From positions 1 through 64,000 of the forward strand of contig NZ_JACHGP010000026.1 of assembly GCF_014202335.1 (NCBI RefSeq): DNA of 64,000 nucleotides, written 5' to 3'. Below, one piece after another: positions 24,304 to 31,954 of the stretch. Each line of letters opens with the position of its first letter. The stretch's first letter is position 1. The notes below the pieces were generated by a model, which was given only the letters and a program-made list of their open reading frames with translations, searched no databases and was not told where the DNA came from. The position numbers and the translations under genes were made by a program. This DNA is from Mycobacterium sp. AZCC_0083 (lineage in GTDB: Bacteria; Actinomycetota; Actinomycetes; Mycobacteriales; Mycobacteriaceae).

Positions 24304-25740
24304 TTAAACGTCGTAGTAGAGCGCGAACTCGTACGGGTGCGGCCGGATCTGGACCGGAAGGATCTCGTTCTCCCGCTTGTACGAGATGTAGGTCTCGATC
24401 AGGTCGGGCGTGAACACTCCACCCTCGGTGAGGTATTCGTGATCCTCCTCGAGACGGTCGATCACCGCTGCCAGCGAGGTGGGCGCCTGCGGAATGTTGG
24501 CGGCCTCGTCCGGCGGCAGCTCGTAGAGGTCCTTGTCGACCGGGGAGAGCGGCTCGATCTTCTTCTTGATGCCGTCGATGCCCGCCATCAGCATGGCCGC
24601 GAACGCCAGGTAGGGGTTACCCGAGCTGTCCGGGCAACGGAACTCGAGACGCTTGGCCTTCGGGTTGTTGCCGGTGATCGGGATGCGCACGCATGCCGAC
24701 CGGTTGCGCTGGCTGTACACCAGGTTGATCGGGGCCTCGTAGCCCGGCACCAGACGCTTGTAGGAGTTCACGGTGGCGTTGGTGAACGCCAGCAGCGACG
24801 GCGCGTGGTGCAGGATGCCGCCGATGTAGTGGCGCGCCAGGTCCGAAAGGCCGGCGTAGCCCGACTCGTCGTGGAAGAGCGGCTTGCCGTCCTTCCACAG
24901 CGACTGGTGGGCGTGCATGCCTGAGCCGTTGTCACCGAACAGCGGCTTGGGCATGAAGGTGACGGTCTTGCCGTTCTTCCACGCCGTGTTCTTGATGATG
25001 TACTTGAACAGCAGGACGTCGTCAGCAGCTGCCAGCAGGGTGTTGAACTTGTAGTTGATCTCGGCCTGGCCTGCGGTGCCCACCTCGTGGTGGCCGCGCT
25101 CCAGGGTGAATCCGGCGTTCTGCAGGTTGGTGGCCATCTCGTCGCGAAGGTCGACGTAGTGGTCGTATGGCGCGACGGGGAAGTAGCCGCCCTTGGGCCG
25201 CACCTTGTAGCCCAGGTTGGGGCTGCCGTCGTTCTCGAACGGTTCGCCGGTGTTCCACCAGCCCGATTCCGAGTCCACTTCGTAGAACGTGCCGTTGATC
25301 TTCGAGTCGAAGCTCACCGAGTCGAAGATGTAGAACTCGGCCTCGGCGCCGAAGTAGCAGGTGTCGGCGATGCCGGTGCTGGTCAAGTAGTTCTCGGCCT
25401 TGCGAGCGACGTTGCGGGGGTCGCGGGAGTACGCCTCGCGGGTGAACGGATCGTGCACGAAGAACTGGAGATTCAGGGTCTTCGCGGCGCGGAACGGGTC
25501 GATGCGTGCGGTCTCGGCGTCGGGCAGCAGCATCATGTCCGACTCGTGGATGGACTGGAAGCCGCGGATCGAGGAGCCGTCGAAGGCTAGGCCGTCCTCG
25601 AAGATGCTCTCGTCGAACGCCGAAGCCGGGATCGAGAAGTGCTGAACGGCACCGGGCAGATCGCAGAATCGGATGTCGACGTATTCGACCTTCTCGTCCT
25701 TGATCAGCTTGATGATGTCGTCGGCCGTCTTGTCTGCCAC
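24304..25740 (-). CDS. glnA1: Glutamine synthetase type I, adenylylation-controlled
   Basis: The 478-residue main glutamine synthetase: ATP-dependent amidation of glutamate in the cytoplasm; a dodecamer in this family. It has GLAFDGSSIRGFQSIHESDM, the metal-ligand strand FGAEAEFYIFD, GHHEVGTAGQAEINYKFN, NGSGMHAHQSLWKDGKPLF, RNRSACVRIP and EFRCPDSSGNPYLAF. The adenylylation tyrosine is in DKDLYELPPDE (Tyr406 by length match to the M. tuberculosis enzyme). The GTG start at 25740 has AAAGGAGA nine bases upstream and gives the standard N-terminus. A four-half-site GlnR-like box lies 54-91 bp upstream. It is modified by GlnE. Confidence 0.97.
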   Translation of the reverse strand: MADKTADDIIKLIKDEKVEYVDIRFCDLPGAVQHFSIPASAFDESIFEDGLAFDGSSIRGFQSIHESDMMLLPDAETARIDPFRAAKTLNLQFFVHDPFTREAYSRDPRNVARKAENYLTSTGIADTCYFGAEAEFYIFDSVSFDSKINGTFYEVDSESGWWNTGEPFENDGSPNLGYKVRPKGGYFPVAPYDHYVDLRDEMATNLQNAGFTLERGHHEVGTAGQAEINYKFNTLLAAADDVLLFKYIIKNTAWKNGKTVTFMPKPLFGDNGSGMHAHQSLWKDGKPLFHDESGYAGLSDLARHYIGGILHHAPSLLAFTNATVNSYKRLVPGYEAPINLVYSQRNRSACVRIPITGNNPKAKRLEFRCPDSSGNPYLAFAAMLMAGIDGIKKKIEPLSPVDKDLYELPPDEAANIPQAPTSLAAVIDRLEEDHEYLTEGGVFTPDLIETYISYKRENEILPVQIRPHPYEFALYYDV

Positions 25741-25793
25741 TGAGAAATCTCCTTTGATCTGATAAACCCGCCGGTTGACGCTAGGGACACGAT

Positions 25794-25831
25794 GTTGCAC
25801 TGCCGTCAACCGCATGTTGCGCCGACGTTAC
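25794..25831 (-). promoter_or_regulatory. GlnR-binding-type box upstream of glnA1
   Basis: On the minus strand the half-sites are GTAAC, GCAAC, TTGAC and GCAAC, each separated by exactly six bases, so that AC recurs every 11 bp four times. This matches the actinobacterial GlnR layout (GTnAC-n6-GAAAC-n6-GTnAC-n6-GAAAC) closely. It lies 54-91 bp before the glnA1 start, the position of an activator site. It also sits just upstream of the divergent RDD gene promoter. Confidence 0.7.
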
Positions 25832-25848
25832 GCAATGCCTGTCGACCA

Positions 25849-25854
25849 TATGCT
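25849..25854 (+). promoter_or_regulatory. -10 element, leaderless RDD gene
   Basis: TATGCT, six bases, then ATG 25861; no ribosome-binding site. Confidence 0.5.
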
Positions 25855-25860
25855 GGTGGC

Positions 25861-26337
25861 ATGCCCCGCACCTTCGGTTCCTGGCTGTCTGGTTCGTCAC
25901 CGTCCGAGGCCGGTGCTCGCGCAGGAGGCGCTGACGAGTATCCGGGTCAGCGGCTCGGTCTGCCCAAGACCGGACCGCGTTCACTGGCCAGGATGGGCCG
26001 CCGCATCGGTGCATTGCTGATCGACTGGCTCATCGCGTACGGACTGGCCGCCCTCGGCATGACCTTCGGCCTCGTTTCGATGGCGACGCTGTCGACCGCG
26101 GTCTTGATCGTCTGGTTCGTGCTCGGCTCGATCTCGGTGCGGCTGTTCGGCTTCACGCCTGGTCAGCTGGCGTGCGGGCTCCTCGTTGTCCCCGTGGACG
26201 GTCGGGAGCACGTCGGCATCGGACGGGCCGTCGTGCGGGGCCTGCTGATCGCGCTGGTGATACCTGCGGTGGTCACCGATTCAGACCCGCGCGGGCTGCA
26301 GGATCGGGCGACGAACACCGCCGTCGTGAGGCGGTAG
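25861..26337 (+). CDS. RDD family membrane protein
   Basis: A 158-residue protein (Rv2219A-like). A soluble N-terminal region of about 45 residues is followed by LARMGRRIGALLIDWLIAYG, the RDD helix (Arg-Asp-Asp family; here R..D), then membrane helices at about residues 52-72, 74-95 and 120-137. The amphipathic segment FTPGQLACGLLVVPVDGREH and the ending DPRGLQDRATNTAVV are typical. RDD proteins are of unclear function, some being transport related. It is divergent from glnA1 and converges on the DUF4191 gene with 3 bp between stops. Confidence 0.88.
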   Translation: MPRTFGSWLSGSSPSEAGARAGGADEYPGQRLGLPKTGPRSLARMGRRIGALLIDWLIAYGLAALGMTFGLVSMATLSTAVLIVWFVLGSISVRLFGFTPGQLACGLLVVPVDGREHVGIGRAVVRGLLIALVIPAVVTDSDPRGLQDRATNTAVVRR

Positions 26338-26340
26338 CGG

Positions 26341-27096
26341 TTACTTCCTGCGCACGGTCCGCTGCACGCCGCGCATCTTGGCGTTCGCCGGCAGGGGGCC
26401 CTTCGGCATGGCGGCGGGTCCCATCCGCGAGCCGAGCGCGACCAGCTTGGATTCGAGCGCGTCCATCTGCTTGGCGGTGATGTTGGCGGGCAACTTGGTC
26501 AGGTGGCGCTCCAGCTTGGACAGCGGCACCTCACCCTCGCCGTTGCCGACGACGATGTCGTAGATCGGGGTATCGCCGATCAGGCGCGCGGTGCGCTTCT
26601 TCTCCTGCGCCAACAACGGTTTCACCCGGGCCGCGGAGCCTTCGCCAATGAAGATCACGCCGGGCCTGCCGATCACGCGGTGCACGGCGTCGAAGTGTCC
26701 TGTGGCGGCAACGCCTGGGGTGACTCGCCACTTGCCGCGCATGTTGTCCAGCGCCCACGCCGCGGCGCCGGTCTGGCCCTCGGCCTTGCTGTAGACGGAC
26801 TTCTGCGCGCGCCTGCCGAAGATGATGAACGCCACCAATGCGCCGAGCAGCACGCCGAGCGGGATCAGCGTGACCATCGTGAACGTGCTGCCGCTGAACA
26901 CTCCGGCTACTACCGCTGCAGCCACGATCAGCACGAACGCGCCGATCATGTAGGGAAGGAGCCGCTTGTCTTCCTTGCGCTGCATCTGGAACGCCTGCCA
27001 TAGCTGGCTGCGCCGCTGCTTGGACGCCGCCTTTCGGGCGGCCTTCGCCTCGGCCTTTGCGGCCTTGTTGACGGCGGGCTTGCTGGATTTCGCCAT
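26341..27096 (-). CDS. DUF4191 membrane protein (Rv2219-like)
   Basis: A 251-residue protein. It has a Lys/Ala-rich N-terminus (residues 1-30), two membrane helices (about 48-68, LPYMIGAFVLIVAAAVVAGV, and 74-95), and a cytoplasmic domain starting with AWALDNMRGKWRVTPGVAAT and RPGVIFIGEGSAARVKPLLA. The ending is strongly basic. The family is confined to actinobacteria and has no known function. Its gene neighbours lipA-lipB everywhere I recall in mycobacteria, but it seems to be transcribed from its own promoter, overlapping the lipA 3' end. Confidence 0.85.
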   Translation of the reverse strand: MAKSSKPAVNKAAKAEAKAARKAASKQRRSQLWQAFQMQRKEDKRLLPYMIGAFVLIVAAAVVAGVFSGSTFTMVTLIPLGVLLGALVAFIIFGRRAQKSVYSKAEGQTGAAAWALDNMRGKWRVTPGVAATGHFDAVHRVIGRPGVIFIGEGSAARVKPLLAQEKKRTARLIGDTPIYDIVVGNGEGEVPLSKLERHLTKLPANITAKQMDALESKLVALGSRMGPAAMPKGPLPANAKMRGVQRTVRRK

Positions 27097-27100
27097 TGGG

Positions 27101-28045
27101 TCAGGATACGGGTGGACTGTTCTTCATCCGCAGACGTGCTGCTTCTGCGTACAGCCGACCGGCCCGGTAGGACGATCGCACCAACGGACCAGCAAGGACA
27201 CCGGCGAAGCCAAGTCCTTCGGCGAACTTCGCGTGCTCGACGAATTCCTCGGGCTTGACCCACCGCTCCACCGGGTGGTGGCGCACCGTGGGCCGCAGGT
27301 ACTGCGTGATGGTGATGATGTCGCAGCCGGCCTCGTAGAGATCCGTCAGCGCGACGTTCACCTCGTCGGGCGTCTCGCCCATGCCGAGGATGAGGTTGCT
27401 CTTGGTCACCAAGCCGTAGTCGCGCGCCGCGGTGATCACGTCGAGGCTGCGCTGATAGCGGAATGCCGGACGGATCCGCTTGAAGATCCGCGGCACCGTT
27501 TCGACGTTGTGCGCCAACACTTCCGGGCGCGTCTCGAAGACCGCCTCGAGCTGTTCGGGGATGGCGTTGAAGTCGGGGATCAGCAACTCGACGCCGGTGT
27601 TCGGGTTGAGTGCCTTGATCTGCCGAACCGTCTCGGCGTAGAGCCACGCGCCGCCGTCGGGCTGATCGTCGCGGGCCACACCGGTGACCGTCGAGTACCG
27701 CAGCCCCATCGCCTGCACGCTCTCCGCGACGCGGCGGGGCTCGTCGCGGTCCAGCTCGGCGGGCTTGCCGGTGTCGATCTGGCAGAAGTCACACCGCCTG
27801 GTGCACTGCTCGCCGCCGATGAGGAAGGTGGCCTCGCGGTCCTCCCAGCACTCGTAGATGTTGGGGCAGCCTGCCTCTTCGCAGACCGTGTGCAGGCCTT
27901 CACGACGCACCAGAGCCTTGAGCTCCTTGTACTCCGGGCCCGTCTTCAAGGTGGTCTTGATCCACGGTGGCTTGCGTTCGATCGGTACCTCGGCGTTGCG
28001 GACTTCGAGGCGCAACAACTTGCGGCTTCCCGGTTCGACACTCAC
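27101..28045 (-). CDS. lipA: Lipoyl synthase
   Basis: A 314-residue radical-SAM enzyme that inserts two sulfur atoms into protein-bound octanoyl groups. It has both Fe-S clusters: the auxiliary cluster CEEAGCPNIYEC (CX4CX5C) and the radical-SAM triad CTRRCDFC (CX3CX2C). The C-terminal RSSYRAG contains the conserved Ser that ligates the auxiliary cluster. The GTG start overlaps the lipB stop (GTGA). It works after LipB and serves DlaT, encoded about 1.6 kb upstream in the same direction, and the glycine cleavage H protein. Confidence 0.97.
   Translation of the reverse strand: MSVEPGSRKLLRLEVRNAEVPIERKPPWIKTTLKTGPEYKELKALVRREGLHTVCEEAGCPNIYECWEDREATFLIGGEQCTRRCDFCQIDTGKPAELDRDEPRRVAESVQAMGLRYSTVTGVARDDQPDGGAWLYAETVRQIKALNPNTGVELLIPDFNAIPEQLEAVFETRPEVLAHNVETVPRIFKRIRPAFRYQRSLDVITAARDYGLVTKSNLILGMGETPDEVNVALTDLYEAGCDIITITQYLRPTVRHHPVERWVKPEEFVEHAKFAEGLGFAGVLAGPLVRSSYRAGRLYAEAARLRMKNSPPVS
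27103..27108 (-). promoter_or_regulatory. -10 element, leaderless DUF4191 gene
   Basis: TATCCT, six bases, then ATG 27096. It lies inside the last codons of lipA, so the gene can also be reached by read-through from the lip operon. Confidence 0.45.
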
Positions 28046-28719
28046 GGGGTCAATGCTACTTCCAGTCGGCCGTCCAAAGCGGCGCCGACGGCATCGGCGA
28101 CCGCGTCCGTGACATCACTCACCCCGATCGGGCGGCCGAGTTCGGCGCTCAGCGACGTCACCCCGGCGTCGGAGATCCCGCACGGCACGATCGTCGAGAA
28201 CGCGCCAAGGTCGCAGTCGCAGTTCAGCGAGAAGCCGTGCAGTGTCGTCGCGCGGGCCACCCGGATGCCGATCGCGCCGACCTTGCGGGCCGGTCGGCCG
28301 TCCTGGCCGGGAACCCACACACCTGACCTGCCCTCGACCCTTCCGGTTGACAACCCGAGCGATGCGCACACCGCGATGAGCGAATCCTCAAGGCGGCGAA
28401 CGAACTTCACGACGTCCATGGGCTCGGCCAACCCGATGATCGGATATCCGACCAGCTGGCCGGGGCCGTGCCAGGTGATCTTGCCGCCACGATCGGTGTC
28501 GATCACGGGGACGCCGTCGACCGGCCGCTCGTGGGGCTCGGTGCGCTTGCCCGCGGTGTACACCGACGGATGCTCGAGTAGCAGCAGGGTGTCGGGACCG
28601 CCAGCGACGCGCGCGTCGGCCAGTTCGCGCTGCAGTTCCCATGCGCTGGAGTAGTCGATGGTGCCCAACCGGCGCACGTCAAGGGGGGTGCGTGCTGACC
28701 GAACCGATGATGCCGCCAC
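28042..28719 (-). CDS. lipB: Octanoyl-[ACP]:protein octanoyltransferase
   Basis: A 225-residue protein. It transfers octanoate from ACP to lipoyl domains. Motifs: LLLLEHPSVYTAGKRTEPHE, the active-site lysine/glycine region RGGKITWHGPGQLVGYPII, RKVGAIGIRVARATTLHGFS (catalytic Lys) and GAFSTIVPCGI (catalytic Cys). GTG 28719 is chosen because residues upstream of it are a shifted-frame tail of the neighbouring gene region. A 25-bp gap separates it from the epimerase-like gene upstream, and the stop overlaps lipA, so the genes form an operon. Confidence 0.96.
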   Translation of the reverse strand: MAASSVRSARTPLDVRRLGTIDYSSAWELQRELADARVAGGPDTLLLLEHPSVYTAGKRTEPHERPVDGVPVIDTDRGGKITWHGPGQLVGYPIIGLAEPMDVVKFVRRLEDSLIAVCASLGLSTGRVEGRSGVWVPGQDGRPARKVGAIGIRVARATTLHGFSLNCDCDLGAFSTIVPCGISDAGVTSLSAELGRPIGVSDVTDAVADAVGAALDGRLEVALTP

Positions 28720-28744
28720 GGATTCGACGGTACTCGGCGCCGGT

Positions 28745-29665
28745 CTAGGTGTCCTTGGGGGCGGTGGCGTAGGCCAGCGCCTCGCGGATGGTGTTGTGGT
28801 GGAACTCGAACCCGGCCCGCTCGAGTGCGGCCGGGATCGCCCGCTGCCCGCCGAGCGGACCTTCGTCCGCGAACTCGCCAAGCGCGGTGCGCAAGACGAA
28901 CCCTGGCACCAACAGGGCGGTCGGACGGTTCACGGCCCGGCCGAGCGCGGCGGTGAACTCGGCATTGGTCACCGGTGCGGGTCCGGTCAGATTCACCGGA
29001 CCGGCAACGTCGTCGTGGGCGATGGCGAACAGCAGCGCCCGTACTTCGTCCTCGAGGCTGATCCACGGCAAGTACTGCTTGCCGTTGCCGAGGCGGGCGC
29101 CCAAACCCAGCGAGAAGAGCGGCTTGATGCGGCCCAGCATCCCGCCGGCGGGTGACAGCACCAGACCGGTGCGCACCAGCACCACCCGCGTGCCCGCATG
29201 CTGTGCGGACTCCGTCGCCGCCTCCCAGTCCTCGCACAGTCCGGCCAGGAAGCCGCTTCCCGCAGGCGACGTCTCGTCGACGATGCGGCCACGGGTGTCG
29301 CCGTAGAAACCGACCGCGCTGGCGTTGACGAGCGTGGGCACACCGGCCGCGATGACGGCGCTCGACAGCACCTCGGTCGGGCCGATCCGGCTGTCGCGCA
29401 GGCTCTGCTTGAAGGCACCCGACCAGCGCTTCTCGCCGACGCCGACCCCACAGAGGTTCACCACGGCGTCGACCCCGCGCAGTGCGTCGGAGTCGAACTC
29501 GCCGGTGTCGGGATTCCAGAACACCTCGTCGGCGCTCGACGGTGCCCGCCGGACGATTCGCAACACCTGGTGGTCGGCCGCGCGAAGGGCGGACGTCAGC
29601 GCCGACCCGATCAGTCCGGAGGAACCCGCGATCGCTACTGCGGTTCGACTGGTTCCGTTGGCCAC
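28745..29665 (-). CDS. TIGR01777 family NAD(P)-binding epimerase-like protein
   Basis: A 306-residue extended short-chain dehydrogenase, Rv2216-like. The Rossmann glycine motif is AIAGSSGLIGSALTSALR; then VDAVVNLCGVGVGEKRW, the family-specific LVNASAVGFYGDTRG (with the Tyr of the usual YxxxK position), and a C-terminal DUF1731-like domain (RPTALLVPGFVLRTALGEFA). No reaction is established for the family; it resembles cell-division inhibitor SulA-type annotations only by name. It lies between dlaT and lipB; its GTG start is 4 bp after the dlaT stop. Confidence 0.9.
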   Translation of the reverse strand: MANGTSRTAVAIAGSSGLIGSALTSALRAADHQVLRIVRRAPSSADEVFWNPDTGEFDSDALRGVDAVVNLCGVGVGEKRWSGAFKQSLRDSRIGPTEVLSSAVIAAGVPTLVNASAVGFYGDTRGRIVDETSPAGSGFLAGLCEDWEAATESAQHAGTRVVLVRTGLVLSPAGGMLGRIKPLFSLGLGARLGNGKQYLPWISLEDEVRALLFAIAHDDVAGPVNLTGPAPVTNAEFTAALGRAVNRPTALLVPGFVLRTALGEFADEGPLGGQRAIPAALERAGFEFHHNTIREALAYATAPKDT

Positions 29666-29669
29666 CGGC

Positions 29670-31412
29670 TCAGAGCCCCAGGTCGGCCTCGAACGCTGCC
29701 TCTTCCAGTCGACGCTTGATGGTGGTCAGGAAGCGTCCCGCATCGGCTCCGTCGATCAGCCGGTGGTCATAGGTCAGCGGCAGGTAGCACACCGACCGGA
29801 CACCGATCGATTCGTTGCCGTTGTCGTCGACGACGACGCGTGGCCGCTTGACGATCGCACCGGTGCCCAGCATCGCCGCCTGCGGCGGCACCAGGATCGG
29901 GGTGTCGAACAGCGCGCCCTGGCTGCCGATGTTGGTGATCGTGAAGGTGCCACCCGACAGGTCGTCCGGCTTCAGGTTGCCCGACCGGGCACGCGCCGCG
30001 ATGTCGGCGATCGCCTTGGCGAGGCCGCCGATGGACAGGTCGCCCGCGTTGTGCACGACGGGGGAGAGCAGACCCTGGTCGGTGTCGACCGCAAAGCCGA
30101 GGTGCTCGGCGTCGTAGTAGGTGATCTCCTTGGTGTCCTCGTTGTAGCTGGCGTTGACGTTCGGGTGCGCCTTGAGCGCGTCGATCACCGCAACGGCGAA
30201 GAACGGAAGGAACGTCAGGTTGACGCCTTCGCGTTCGGCGAAACTCGCCTTGGCCCTTGCCCGTAGCGACACGATCTTGGTCAGGTCGACCTCGTGGGTC
30301 TGCGTCAGCTGCGCGGTGGTCTGCAGCGACTCCCGGGTCTTCTTGGCCGTGATCTGCCGAATCCGGTTGGCCTTCTGCGTGGTTCCGCGCAGGTGCGCCA
30401 GCGCGGGTGCAGGGGTGGCTGCTGTAGGTGCGGCCTTCGTCGCGGCCGCAGCGGGTGCGGGTGCCGACGGTGCGGGAGCCTTCTTGGCCTCCGCCGCGGC
30501 GAGCACGTCCTGCTTGCGGATGCGGCCACCGACGCCGGTGCCCTTGACCGAGGCCAGATCGATGCCGTTCTCCGTCGCCAACTTTCGCACCAGCGGTGTG
30601 ACGTACGGGTTGGCGTCGGAGTCCGCTGAACCGGACGAAGCAGCGGGCGCGGCGGGCTCGGGCTTGGGTTCGGCCTTCGGCTCGGGCTTGGGTTCCGGCT
30701 TGGGCTCGGGTTTCGGCTCGGCCTTGGGTTCCGGCTTCGGCTCGGGCTTGGGCTCCGGTTTGGGTTCGGGCTTCGCGGCTGGCGCCGGGGCCGATCCCGC
30801 GGCGCCGATCTTGGCGAGCTCGCCACCGACGGCGACGGTGTCGTCCTCCTCCGCCGTGATCGACACCAACGTGCCTGCCACGGGGGACGGGATCTCGGTG
30901 TCGACCTTGTCCGTGGATACTTCGACCAGCGGCTCGTCGACCTCGACGCTGTCGCCGACCTTCTTGAGCCAACGCGTGACGGTGCCCTCGGTGACCGACT
31001 CTCCCAGTTCGGGCATCGTCACCGAGGTCGCATCACCGCCACCGCCGTCGGCTGCGGGCGCCGGCGCGCTCTCGGGCTCTGGCTCGGCGGCCTGCTGCGG
31101 TTCCGGCTCGGGCTCGGGCTCGGGTTCTGGCTCTGGTTCCTTCGCCGCGGCGGGAGCGTCGCCGCCGCCTTCGCCTGCTTCACCGATCTGCGCCAGCTCG
31201 CCGCCGATCTCCACGGTGTCGTCCTCGTGGGCGACGATCTTCGTCAACACACCGGCCGCAGGCGACGGGATCTCGGTGTCGACCTTGTCCGTTGAGACTT
31301 CCAGCAGGGGCTCGTCGACTTCGACGGTGTCGCCTTCCTGCTTCAGCCAACGAGTGACGGTCCCTTCCGTGACGCTCTCACCGAGTGCGGGCATCTGAAC
31401 GGAGATGGCCAT
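29670..31412 (-). CDS. dlaT: Dihydrolipoamide acyltransferase (E2), two lipoyl domains
   Basis: A 580-residue E2 subunit (Rv2215, also called sucB). Two lipoyl domains lie at about residues 2-78 and 120-197, each with the lipoylated lysine in VSTDKVDTEI. A long Pro-Glu-Lys linker follows. The peripheral subunit-binding domain is at about 285-320 (YVTPLVRKLATENGIDLASV). The catalytic domain has TYDHRLIDGADAGRF near the end with His and Asp of HxxxDG. In mycobacteria this E2 serves pyruvate dehydrogenase and the peroxynitrite reductase/peroxidase with AhpD and Lpd. GGGAG is 10 bases before the ATG. It heads the run dlaT, epimerase-like gene, lipB, lipA. Confidence 0.95.
   Translation of the reverse strand: MAISVQMPALGESVTEGTVTRWLKQEGDTVEVDEPLLEVSTDKVDTEIPSPAAGVLTKIVAHEDDTVEIGGELAQIGEAGEGGGDAPAAAKEPEPEPEPEPEPEPQQAAEPEPESAPAPAADGGGGDATSVTMPELGESVTEGTVTRWLKKVGDSVEVDEPLVEVSTDKVDTEIPSPVAGTLVSITAEEDDTVAVGGELAKIGAAGSAPAPAAKPEPKPEPKPEPKPEPKAEPKPEPKPEPKPEPKAEPKPEPAAPAASSGSADSDANPYVTPLVRKLATENGIDLASVKGTGVGGRIRKQDVLAAAEAKKAPAPSAPAPAAAATKAAPTAATPAPALAHLRGTTQKANRIRQITAKKTRESLQTTAQLTQTHEVDLTKIVSLRARAKASFAEREGVNLTFLPFFAVAVIDALKAHPNVNASYNEDTKEITYYDAEHLGFAVDTDQGLLSPVVHNAGDLSIGGLAKAIADIAARARSGNLKPDDLSGGTFTITNIGSQGALFDTPILVPPQAAMLGTGAIVKRPRVVVDDNGNESIGVRSVCYLPLTYDHRLIDGADAGRFLTTIKRRLEEAAFEADLGL
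30654..30779 (-). repeat. Repetitive Pro-Glu-Lys linker coding region in dlaT
   Basis: A degenerate 12-bp DNA repeat encodes KPEPKPEP-type residues with KAEP interruptions. It separates the second lipoyl domain from the subunit-binding domain and should form a stiff, extended hinge. A shorter EP-only repeat (about 31073-31143) follows the first lipoyl domain. Such tracts vary in length between strains. Confidence 0.75.
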
Positions 31413-31591
31413 AGTTTCTTGACTCCCTCGAATGGTCTTCGTCACCTGCCGAATGTCGGCCCCCATCCTGTCACGTCCGCGCGCTTCGTTCGCCGCAGAC
31501 CGGTGGACTATCCGCTCTGGCACTATCGAATGAGGCGATGTGGCCTAACCCGGTATCACGCCACCTGCACAGCGAAGGGAGTCACACCGAG

Positions 31592-31945
31592 TTGGGACTC
31601 TTCGACAAGTTGCGCCGCAGCGGTTCCAAGCGCTCTGACGGCCGCGATGCTGCGGCTGATCTGACGTATTTGCGGAACTGGGTCGCCGCGCACGAGGGCG
31701 TTGAGGCGTTCGTCGAACCCAAGACCACGGTCACGGAAGTGACCGTCTGTCTGGTAGCCGCCGACGGCCAATGGACCCGGCGTCGGACGGGCGGCGACTC
31801 GGGCGCCCGCAAGCTCAGCGACCGGCTCAAGATCCCGGTTTACGACGTGCAGAAGGTCGGCTATCCGCAACGGATGCGGGACTACGACGCGCGGCAGCGC
31901 ATCCTGCGAGATCGCGAACTGCGTCGCCAACTCGAGGACGGCTGA
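31592..31945 (+). CDS. Conserved mycobacterial hypothetical protein
   Basis: A 117-residue protein beginning GLFDKLRRSGSKRSDGRDAA, with LTYLRNWVAAHEGVEAFVEP, the strand-rich VTEVTVCLVAADGQWTRRRT and the basic end RILRDRELRRQLEDG. No signal peptide or membrane span is present. I recognise it as conserved near dlaT/pepB in mycobacteria but cannot name a domain or function. TTG 31592 is selected because AAGGGAG lies about 10 bases upstream and the sequence starts in the conserved block; ATG 31538 is a longer alternative with poorer residues. It converges on pepB. Confidence 0.7.
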   Translation: MGLFDKLRRSGSKRSDGRDAAADLTYLRNWVAAHEGVEAFVEPKTTVTEVTVCLVAADGQWTRRRTGGDSGARKLSDRLKIPVYDVQKVGYPQRMRDYDARQRILRDRELRRQLEDG

Positions 31946-31954
31946 CGCTCGCAG

